A stretch of 64,000 bases of DNA, taken from positions 5,235,501-5,299,500 of the forward strand of contig OX463809.1 in NCBI GenBank assembly GCA_949825045.1, in the 5' to 3' direction. This document shows, one piece after another, positions 10,201-22,200 of this stretch (its first letter is position 1; the number at the start of each line of letters is the position of its first letter). Made by a program: the position numbers and the translations under genes. Below the pieces are notes generated by a model that worked only from the letters and a program-made list of their open reading frames with translations, had not been told where the DNA came from and searched no databases. This stretch comes from Argyresthia goedartella. Lineage: Eukaryota > Arthropoda > Insecta > Lepidoptera > Argyresthiidae.

Positions 10201-13200
10201 CTGCAAACAATCGATGAAAAGACTTATCAACTTTATTATCACATGTGAGTACTATACATCACAAGATAGGTAATTTCATAAACTTTATTATGGAATATAA
10301 CATGTTAGGAAACTAATAAAATAACCTAACAAACTTATCAAATTCCTAACGCAAGTCGATTGAAAGTTTATTTTCGCCAGAACCTTGGACGCGTTAGGGT
10401 CCACGAGATTCGCTGTACAGGGACATTCCAGAGGTTAAGTTGGCAGTTCTGCAGCTGATCATCAAGTAAAGCGATAAGTTATATTACTAAAAGTAGCTAA
10501 GTTAGGTGAAAACGATATATCATTTTAATGTCCATGTGGTTACTACATTGTTAAGCTGTTTGAGTTCAAGATTGAAATCGTCATCGTAGCAAGTTCTATC
10601 ATCATCCATTAACTAGTACAATTTCCGGTAAATTGTGTGTCAAAAATATAATTAAGTTACGTCAAACACAACTCGGGTAAAATCACGCCAATTACGAGTC
10701 ACATTCATGCAGTCGTGAGAAAAAAGCATATGAAATCGGTAAAGTGGGAAAATAGCGTGAGAAAGAGGAGGCCCAGTTATGAATATGTGTGTGCTTCCTA
10801 CGTGGTTGACTTACTCCGTGACCTACTTACTTATTGTTCATATCAGGTTTGGTGAACATAAGAATTTTGTGTCAACTGATGGCAACGAACAAACAAAAAG
10901 TTGAGCTTGTGAAGTTGTTAGCTCATTGCCCGTCGGAATTCTAGGATACTTTGTCTCTGCCGACTCTTGGTATTTTATATCAACAACAAAACCCATAAAA
11001 AATAAACCACTGTGCTGACTGAATCACCTTGGTGGAGTATGGCTCAGTAATGAGCTACGAGTGTATTCATTTATTTATACTCGACCTCTGTGCAGCGGTT
11101 GTGGCTCTGCCTACCATGCGATCCCGGGTTCGATCCCTGGCTGGAGATAAGGACAAAAAACCCAGGTCTTGGGTGTTTACATGTGATGTCGCTGTTTCTG
11201 GTTCCCACGACACAGAGCAACCTAGTGTGGGGTCACAATCAATGTATGTGCCTGTATATAAGTTAAACTAAATGTAAATACTCACTATGTTGATCATGTT
11301 AGCATTGCGCGGCGCAGTGAGCGCGAGCCGCGCGGAGTAGAAGGCGGTCTCGAAGGGCACATGCGCGTGCGCACCCTGTGAGGACACGTCGTCGCGCCAG
11401 GACGAGAAGATCTCGTTGCGGGAAGAGTTGCTCTCTGGGGAGGGGGGGAGGAGGATTAAAGCTACAGAATGGGCTAAGGCGCGATGCCCACTGAGCAGAC
11501 AAGACAAAGCGTGGCCTATGTCTTGTCTGCTCAGTGGGCAACGCGCCTAAATGTACCTTATTCTTTTATTGACATTGTTTATACCTCTAGCTAGACTGAG
11601 AGTCGAGAAGTTTATACTTTATAATATAGTTTACTCGCAAAAGTTGTTACTTGGTAGCATTTAGTTAGGTAGTTAGTATCACTTAGTTTTTCTGTTTAGC
11701 TAAATTATCACAAATCAAGCTCAGGCTGAACTAATGTTAAGGTACAAGTTCATAGACAACCGTACTGCAGCTGGCGTCTCACCGACGGGAGTGAGCGAGA
11801 CAGCGAGCGTAGTTACCTCAGATAAAGGAAACCCTTTGCTTGTAGTTACCAACAATATATTATATAGTCTGTGTTGTATAGTTGTATAACGCTGTCATAT
11901 GTGGCGGCGACCTGCCATCTGCAATGACGGTAGGAGCAATGGAAATATTAGCGCTCCACGCAGCGCGCGTTTCGTAGCGGGTTCGCGCTACGAAACGCGC
12001 GCTGCACAAAAGACTTCAACGCGAGGGCAAGTTCTTCAAATACACTATACCCAGGTTGTACCTACATACATATGATTACCCAGGTTGTGTATTTAATTTT
12101 TAGTTTTGTGAGGAATTTATCAATTTAAATCCTTTGCAACCGACTTCAAAAGGAGGAGGTTCTCAATTCTTCAGTTTTTTTTCTTTTTGTGTATGTTTGT
12201 TAGGGTTTACTCCGTTAATTATGAACTGATTTTGACGATACTTATTTTGATTAGTTGGGCATACTTCAGAGGTGGTCTCATACAAATTTTATTAAAATTG
12301 ATTCGGCGCTTTTTTAAAAAAATCAACAAATACAAAAATATATAAACAGATGACGTTCTGGTTTGTGGTTCCGTGCAGCAAAAGTATAGATGAGGACTTT
12401 TCATGTACACAGAGTTCATTCGCATCCCCCCCCCCCCCCCCGGGGAGGAAGAAATAGGGCTTGAACTTGAGATCGGTTTTTTTAAGTTTTTAACAAGTTA
12501 AAAACTTAAAAAAACCGAAAAATATTACAAGATAATTTACCAAGGTAAATTATCTTGTAATATTTTCTGTGAAAGAACATAATTTTGCATTATTACTAGG
12601 TATAGTGGGACATATTTTGATAGCTTAGTAATCAGTCAGCAGGGGTCATTCAAATGTAGCTTCACTTATTTTGTGTATACATTAAATCTTTTTGAATACA
12701 TATATTGCTCAGCTTTGTCTTTAGTTATGATGAGTGGACAACAAATAATAGTGATATATGTACCTATGCCCTATAGATTGATCCAATACTTCTAATTTAC
12801 GTTGATAATACTACAGTTGCGCCCCAGTCGAGACTCGCGAAAGTTTGTTCAATGGCTCGGTGCATTATCTATTACAACAAGTTTTGGAGATTTTTAAATT
12901 GTTATTTGAGCAATTTAAAAACCATGTGAAAGCGACTTTGTCTAAAAAGGGATATTACAATGTTCAAGATAACTTAAATGATGCGATTATATGGGCTTAA
13001 CTTAACTCAACATAGAACCCGGTGCTAAAAAAAAAAAAAACCTGCTCGCTTATTATTTATATATTTAATTCATAATTTCTTTATTGCACACAAATAATAC
13101 ACAGACTACAAGACTTACACAAAAATAGTGTACAAAGGTGAGTTTATCTCTAATAAGAGATCTCTTCCAGTAACCAAATTAGGATGAGGAAGGTCGATTG

Positions 13201-16200
13201 CTGAGCAGGAGTAGACCACGTGTAGAACAATATAATTTACGTAGTAAATTACAAATGACTGCAGTGACATTTTTATTATTGAATTATTATTATTATTATT
13301 GACATTTATTGAACTGACATGTAAAATACTATAATTTGTTATGATTTAAATGGAAGTGTATATATGTTATTTGTATATATGTATGTGTACAATGAATTGG
13401 ACATAGTCTGTAATGTTGTGCGTTTAACTGTATTAATAAATAAATTAATAAATGCCTAGATAAATAATATAAAACAATATAAACTAAATGTAATGCCTAC
13501 ATAACTATTATATAATATACTCGTAGGTCCTAAAATAAATAATATATATATATATATATATGTCACCGTAAGATTGTTAAAACCGTTCTAACGTATCTAA
13601 CGTTTTTTTTCTCGTTAGTTTACAAACTATCGATAAATTGTAAACTGTACCGCAGTGCCTACGATATGACGCGTTAGTATAAAACCTTTAAATTGTGAAC
13701 TGGTTTAAACTTGAATTGCAAAAGCAAAAGCCAGCGCAAACACTGCGGCAGCTTAGGTGAACACAAGAGGGGGCGAGCGCAGCGAAGCCCCCGAATACTC
13801 TTCGTGTTAGGTTGATATGTAAGAACAAAATAAAAGTAAATTCTAAACCCTGTCGGTCTGGTTTACTATCTGTCGATAGTTGATCAACTAACGCGTTAGT
13901 TTTGAATATCTTACGGTGGCAGCTATAAATCATACTAGACCACAATGTTTTTGTCATGTAAGAATAAAATAAACATAAATTCTAAACCCTATCGGTCTGA
14001 TTTACAATGTATTGATAGTTTACAAACTAACGCGTTAGTTTATAAACTAAAGGTTTTGAAAATGTAACGGTGACCTAATAAGTACTAATAAATTCATACA
14101 TATTTCTAAAGAGAAAGGTAATGCTTCTTCACGTGACTTTTTATTAATATTACTAGCTTTTCACGTGTATTTTTATTAATATTAGTAATAGTAGGGAAAA
14201 ATATCAATAGCTTTAAAACCATTGATAGCCGCCACAATGTGCAAACTAGAAATAAACATAAACTTTCTTTTCCAATGTTCAGACTCACAAAAGTTAGCAG
14301 TTCTTTTATGGGATTCTACAATGAAATTCCGCAAGAAATACAAAACTTAACTGAAGCTCGATTCAAAAAATGTATAAAGCACACTTTGTGCACAAAGGCC
14401 TACTAGAAAATTAATGACTTTACAAGACACCGACATCTGGCATTAAACAAGTTCATTGCACCCTATATATTATATACTAATAATTAGGCACCTACTTAAT
14501 GTTTTATTATGCTTGCTTGATTATGTTATGACGTTCATTACCTAAGTCTCAATTTTTGTGCTATTATGAATAAAAATCTTTGAACTTGAACTTGAACTAT
14601 TGTAATAGATTCAGATTATTTTTTTTTATTTAATATTTATAACTACAAGTAAATTTTTTATATATAAAATAATACTACACCGTTTCGGAAGGTGGGCCTC
14701 GGGGTTATGAAGAAACTGTAAGAAACTCCCCCATACCTTGTTTTAAAAAAAGTTACTTCACAACAGGTACTGGTTTCGGTCTAAGGAAATTCGCCGGCGA
14801 GTAATAGACCTGATCCATCGCCCCTCGTCGAATTTCTGTGCACTGATCTCAGCTGGTATGGACCATGCAGTTTTGTCATCTCAGTATTCCCTAATACTAT
14901 AATAGGACTTTCTTGTCTCATTTTTAACATAGTTTTTGAATCTCTTTTCAGTAAGGATCAATGATTCCTGTGGTATTTTATTGTAGAAGCGAATACAGTG
15001 CCCCATGAATGATGTGCCTACTTTACTTAGTCTAAATCAGTGTTTTTCAACCTTTTTCATGATGCGACCCCCTTGGTATGAAAAAACATTTCGCGACCCC
15101 CCGACCCTTCGCTTTTTTTATCATATATGTACGTGTATGTTTCAGCGTTACAAATATTCGTTCCATACGACGTATTTTTATGCGTCTCCATAATTAGGAT
15201 TCGGATATAAGTACATAATATAGTATGTACTTAAAACACATTATTTTAAATCTATATACATCGAATACGTCGCAGCAATTTACGCACATACGCACGTACG
15301 ACCAAGGCCGATGCCGACCACCCGGCAAGTGTGGTGGGTGGCTAGCTGGCGAGTTGTTGAGAGTGAACGAACGAGCGGGACACAACGAGCGTTGCGGGGG
15401 AGGGGTCGCGGGACGACGCGATACTCACTCAATTCACGTCGACGTTTAATTGTTTGACGACCGTTAGACATTGTTTTTACTTTTATTTGTAAGAATTACG
15501 CATTTGTAGTGATTTGTAATAATTTAACATAGATAAATTCCTGAAAAGATCAACAGAACCGTCAACTTCTGGTGAAAGTAGTGGAAGTAAAACAAAGAAA
15601 AAACGTCTTTATGACGACAATTATTTGAAATTCGGGTTTACTGTGATTGACATTAAACCACAGTGCGTTATTTGCTTTGAAACTTTATCAAGAGAAAGCA
15701 TGAAGCCGTCGAAATTAACACGCCACCTTAACACAAAACATCCAAATGAAAAAAATAAGCCCGTGGAATTTTTTGAGAGAAAATTGCAAGCAACATCAAA
15801 AAACTGGTATAGTGCAAATGTCCAACCTAAATGAGAAAGCGTTGCTTGCTAGTTATCGAGTAGCTTTTCGTGTGGCTAAAGCAGGAAAACCTCACACTAT
15901 TGCCGAAAATTTGATTTTACCAGCTATATTAGATATAGCAGATATTATGTTTGGGAAACAAGAGGTCGAAAAACTCAAAAGTATATCTCTCTCTGACAAT
16001 ACCGTTCAACGCAGGATAAGCGATATGGCTACTGACGTTCGTGATCAAGTCATAGAAAAAATAAAGGAAAGCACTTTTGTATCTTTGCAATTTGATGAAT
16101 CCACGGACATTGCGGGATGTGCGCAGTTTGTAGCTTTTGTGCGTTTTGAATCCTGTGATAAATTAATGGAAGAAATACTATTTTGCAGAGCGCTTCCCAC

Positions 16201-19200
16201 AAATACTACAGGTCAGTGTTTGCATAACATGTTCCTTGAAGCTACGCAAGATATGAATATCGATTGGGCAAATAAATGCATTGCTATTTGCAGCGACGGA
16301 GCAAAAGCGATGACTGGTGCGAAGAGTGGATTTATTGCTAGGCTGAAAGAACAGATGCCTAACGCTTGTTGGGTGCATTGCTTTCTCCATCGCCAAGCTC
16401 TTGCGGCCAAAGTCTTGCCACAGGAATACAGCCAAGTTCTAAATATTATTATAAAGATTGTAAATTCTATTAAAGGAAAAGCGTTGCAGTCACGATTGTT
16501 TCGGATTATTTGTGAAGATATGGGGGCCCTCCACCAAAATTTACTCTACCATACAGAGGTAAGGTGGTTGTCAAAAGGTAAAGTACTGGCAAGAGTTATG
16601 GAACTTCGTGCTGAACTTTTAATATATTTACAGCAGGCCAAGTCAGAATACTCTGAATTCATTTGCGCCTCGGAATTTCTTTTGAAATTAGCTTTTCTTT
16701 CTGACTTATTTGAGCATTTAAATATCTTGAATAAAAGTCTTCAAGGGCGAAATGAAAATGTCATCACTGCAAAAGACAAAATACATGGCTTTACAAAAAA
16801 AATTGACTTGTGGTCGTCGTCCATAAATCAAAATAACTTCGATTCATTTTCGTCGACACAATCGGATGTGAGATAAACATCAAGACATATGTACCTGGTA
16901 TGAAAGAGTTGTTAGATAATTTGAAAGAAGAATTGTGTCATTACTTCTCAGTGCAAGAGATATCAGAGAACACTGGGCAGAGGTGGATCTTAAATCCGTT
17001 TTTAAATGCAGCTATAAATGAGGCTAATTTACCAAATAAGCTCAAAGAGAAACTGCTAGAATTATCTGTCGATGGGATGTTACACTTGGAATTCAAGTCT
17101 TCTAATTTGGATACCTTTTGGTTAAGGAGAAAAACAGAATACCCGGAATTGACAACTGAGGCTTTGAAGTGTTTGATTCAATTTGCCACCTCGTACTTAT
17201 GCGAGTTGACATTTTCATCGATGGCCCAGATAAAGAGTAAGCAAAGAAATCGCTTAAATTTGGAAAACGATTTAATTCTATGTGTCGCAAATACAGATCC
17301 ACGATGGGATACATTAATTAATAAAAAACAAGCACAACCTTCGCATTAATTAACATGGGTCTTCGGATTTTATTTTTTGTTTCTCTTACTTAATAAATAA
17401 ATAAATATTAATAATCTTTATTATCTTTCTTTTACTAAAGTACCTAGTTCTCTCGACCTCTGGCGACCCCCCTACAGAAGCTTCGCGACCCCCCAGGGGG
17501 TCGCGACCCACAGGTTGATAAACACTGGTCTAAATAATGGTAGTGCTAACCTATTTCTATTTCTAGTGTTAATTGTATGGCTATCACCTACAGTTTTAAA
17601 TAAAGCTACGTTTTTTCTTACATGCATGCTATTCTCGTATATATCACCTACAGTTTTAAATAAAGCTACGTTTTTTCTTACATGCATGATATTCTCGTAT
17701 ATACACAGTCAGGTCATAAGTTCTGTCACACAATAAAAACTTTTGAATTTAGAACGCTGGCCACAAAAAAGTTTATTGAATTCGAATTTCAAATTTTTCA
17801 TGAAAATAAAAATGTGTACTTTTTAGAATTTTCCTCATTTTTAAATATGGAGTGGACACTTAAAGAAGACCGTGTCGCAGTTATTGCGTTGCATCGTTGC
17901 GGTTACGCGCCAATTCAGATTTTCGACTTACTGAAAAATTTGAATATAACCAAAAGATTCGTTTATCGTACCATAAAACGATACAATGAAGACTCTAGTG
18001 TAGATGACAGGTCAAGAAGTGGTCGCCCTCGCTCTGTTAGGACTCCAGCAGTGATAAAAGCTGTGAAGGCGCGAATTCAAAGAAATCCCATACGTAAGCA
18101 GAAACTGTTGGCCCTTCAGATGGGGTTAAGCAGGACCACGGTGAAAAGGGTGTTAAATGAAGACTTAGGGCTTAGGGCATATCGAAGAAAAACAGGACAT
18201 CGTTTGGACGCTCGTTTAATGGACCTGAGACTGAAGAGATGCCGCGCTTTGTTGAAGCGGTACGCGGGAAAAAAGCATCGGGAAAATCTTTTTTCGGATG
18301 AAAAAATTTTCACCGTGGAAGAGAGCTACAACAAACAAAATGATAAGGTGTACGCACACAGCAGTGAAGAAGCGAGCAACCGTATTCCGCGTGTCCAACG
18401 AGGCCATTTTCCATCCTCACTCATGGTTTGGTTGGGAGTCTCTTATTGGGGCTTTAGTCTCTTACTGAGGTACATTTTTGTGAGAAAGGCGTAAAAACGA
18501 ATGCAGTTGTGTATCAAAATACAGTCCTCAAGAACCTTCTGGAACCTGTTTCTCATACCATGTTTAATAACAGGCACTGGGTATTCCAAAAAGATTCTGC
18601 GCCAGCTCATAGAGCGAAAAGCACACAAGACTGGCTGGCGGCGCGTGAAATCGACTTCATCCGGCACGAAGACTGGCCCTCCTCCAGTCCAGATTTGAGT
18701 CCGTTAGATTACAAGATATGGCAACACTTGGAGGAAAAGGCCTGCTCAAAGCCTCATCCTGATTTGGAGTCACTCAAGGCATCCTTGATTAAGGCAGCCG
18801 CCGATATTGACATGGACCTCGTTCGTGCTGCGATAGACGACTGGCCGCGCAGAATAAAGGCCTTTATTCAAAATCGCGGGGGTCATTTTGAATAAACTTT
18901 ATTACCATAAGAATCTATGTTTTATTAAGTTCATTTTGCTATATAAATGTTTACATAAATAATAAACATGTCTAAATTATTTCATATTGCACATGTGACA
19001 GAACTTATGACCTGACTATGTATATTGACAGGTAACCGTAAGTATATTATTTTCTTTGAATTTTTCTCTTAGAGTGATTCTCTAGCATCTAATTGATATA
19101 TCGCCCTGATCGCCCTTTTTTGTAAAACAAATATCGCATGGGCGTACCCAGGTAGGGGTAGATTAAACGTCAATGTTTTTAGCTAGAAGATAAAATAAAC

Positions 19201-22200
19201 GTCAATGTTTTTTGTTTCAATATACCTGACCGACCATCTTCTCGAAACAGGTATGAACTGCCCCCTCCTAAGCTGAAATCCTGGGTACGCCCTTGAAATA
19301 TCGTATTTATATCTGCTGCTCTCCCCAAGAGCAGTATTCCTGACATAATACTGTGAAAATAACTAAAGTAAACCAATCTGGCAGTTTCAACATCTGTAAG
19401 ATATCTGATTTGTCTGACCGCAAAAGCGGCTGAGCTAAGTCTTCGTGAGAGATTAGTTATGTCAGGATCCCATTGAAGTTTTGAATCTATAGTGATTTCG
19501 AGAAAGATTGTGTCCTCAAAGAGGTCCAATCTTTCAGATCCTATTCTTACACTGTTTTCAACCTGTCGTACATAAGGCAAACAAAATTTGATACATTTAG
19601 TCTTCTTTGGGTTTAATAACAGATTGTTTACATTGAACTAACTTAACACATGAGAGAGTGTACTATTTGCGTCGTATAATATATGTATTAGTAAGACAAA
19701 ATCAATTTTTAAAAGATATCTCAATATCGATCTGTGGGAGTTTCTTTGCCTTTCTTCTCACATAGTGGTCTAATGTAGAGAAGGGGCAAAAAATGAAGTT
19801 TTTTAATTATATGTAAAGTAATAAATAAAAAAGACCTTTGACTTTTGTTTCGATTCAAGTCGGTTAATTTACATTTAGATGTTATTCATATTTATGTCAA
19901 TAATATGTTAAGCCTGACTATTGGCCATGAAGAGACTGCGCTTTTTTGCACAATAGCAGCAGCAGGCAGCCATTTTGTAAAAAATATCATATTTAATACA
20001 ATAAGCGGTATATTTTTACACATTCTTCAAAGAATATTGTACACACAAAAATATCATAATAGTATCTATGTTATGATACAAATGTGCATGCGTGAGCCAT
20101 TGATGAGCGCGAAAAGTTAGCCGAGAGTCGAATGAGCAATGCACACGAGGTTCATATGACGTTTTTCAACACACTTGTGAGTGAGGTAAAGAAACGCTTT
20201 TGATAATAATTGACCTCACAATGAAAACGTCAATATTCATGGAAAATGGATGGCGTGCTGGTTTTGTTCTTTCCGCATGCAGCGCTAGCGAATCGCGCGC
20301 AGGTGTTATTAAAGGCACTGGCAAAACCGCTAAACAGCCTATAAAAATCATGTTTGAATTCGAAAATTAATGTTAATATGTAGTGAAAAAAAATACTGAT
20401 GATTGAATTGTTATTTTATGTCCGTAACCTAAAATAGTTTATTAATTCTTAAAAAATATTGATTTCCGACTTCTGAGCTAGAAATAGCACCTCCGCCGCT
20501 AGATTTTGGGTTCTCAGGCGGAAAAATTCAATTCCTAACTCATTCGAAAAGGCTTTTTACGAACCTCGCTACAACTTTCGCCTTCGGCCCGTGCCGTAAA
20601 CTTCTCGGTTCGTAAATATAAGCATTTGCGAACCCGTGGGAAATGTACTATTGTTTAACTCTTAGCCGAGATTGAAAAAAAAAGTAAGTTACATTACCGC
20701 ACTGTTAAGTAATGTAAAAGGCACTCACAAGGTGTATTAAGCACCATCATAAACCTTAATGCGTTGCCATAAAGAGTCACTTTACAAACACAAGTGTTTA
20801 GAAAAAATTATAATTAATTAAATGAGTGAAACTGCATTGAGCGTGGTATTATGGTTCAATCTTACTCGTATCCGGTTAAAGGCCTGTGCCCCTCTGTAGG
20901 GAAATTAATGGATTATATCCATTTTATTTTATAGAATGAATATAAGTCTATACTATTTTATTTTTTTTAATCCAGCGTAGAACAGCTCGTGCGCTTGATG
21001 GAGAGTGGCCGCCAACCTCCGACAGTGGGAAGGCATGTAAACAAGAATATTGTAAATACCTTACTTGTTTAAGGGCTGAACATAGGCCAATTGCATTGAG
21101 AATTAGACAAAGAAAACAAATACCCGTCGCATCGCGTCGAAGCAGACTGACGCATGCTCCCGCGCAGAGCCCCGCGGGGCAGCCCGAGCTCCGAGATCAA
21201 GAAAATTATAGAAAATATTACTAAACTCCTGTAATAATAACATTAAAAATAAAATAAAACAACCAAAAAATTTCCATTTTTTTACCTATTTTTGCGTGTA
21301 AGTTTCATATAGGAAACTGATTTCGTCTCCGAGCGCTTGTTCATTTAGTTGAATAATAATGCTTTGCGAATAATATTTTTAAGTATTAAATATAACAGAT
21401 ATCCGGTAATTTTAAAAGTCCATTCTTATCTCTAATAGAACTTTTATTACATATATTTTTCCTACATTTTTATGTTGTCTAATTTAGCCTAGAATTGTAG
21501 CTAAAGATGCATTGCTGGCCATATTTAATCCCTTAAGTATCTTGTTTGTCAATAACGCTAATAAGTTAATTATATGGTATTATCAGCCTCGCGCATGCGC
21601 GAAATTCCCACATCCATTGTTTTGTTGTTGTTCAGTTTTGTTTTCTTAATTTATCAGAGTCGTGTCCTCATATTTCTGATGATTGCGACAAGTTAGACAG
21701 ATACTGGATTTTCTCATACGTGACGTGAGACTAGTGCAGATGCTATCGCTTTTATGGGTATCGCTGTCACGGGGTCCACGTGTGCAATCATCATTCCCTG
21801 TACGTTATGTAAGTTAGAAACGATCCAAAAGCTACCTAAAGAGTTCTGTGGAAATAATCTAAGTTGAGAAAGCGGTGATATTATCTAAACTCAAATAATA
21901 ATTACTAATCTTTGACTTTGACGTTCATATTAATTTGTTGTACTGGCCAATTACATTACTTTGTTTCCAAAATAATTATAAGATTATTTTTGAGATTTAA
22001 AGAGTCTATCGTTCAGTTGAAATCTTGTTAATATATGGTCTTTGTCCCAACTGCCCTGGTCTTTATCACGGAACGCACTGTCGGTACTTCCCATACTGTT
22101 GTTCTGAGTGCAACTTAAATGTTAACGACAACTCAATATTTGCGGACTCTTAAAGTCATCTCTCGTTCGGGATTTGATAGCGCCAGTACAAAATACACTT

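Larger units (their letters stand above)
14610..19660 (-). mobile_element. Jockey-type LINE interrupted by three insertions
   Basis: Read right to left and skipping the insertions, one jockey ORF2 end is recovered in pieces: [13 protein letters not shown] and [20 protein letters not shown] (about 19.55-19.65 kb); [20 protein letters not shown] and [11 protein letters not shown] (19.3-19.45 kb); the [19 protein letters not shown] block (17.5-17.7 kb); [13 protein letters not shown] (about 17.55 kb); and [20 protein letters not shown] with [16 protein letters not shown] (14.9-15.03 kb). Its 3' UTR extends to about 14.61 kb. The hAT (15038-17527), maT (17704-19020) and 156-bp (19140-19295) elements sit inside it. 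Confidence 0.85.
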
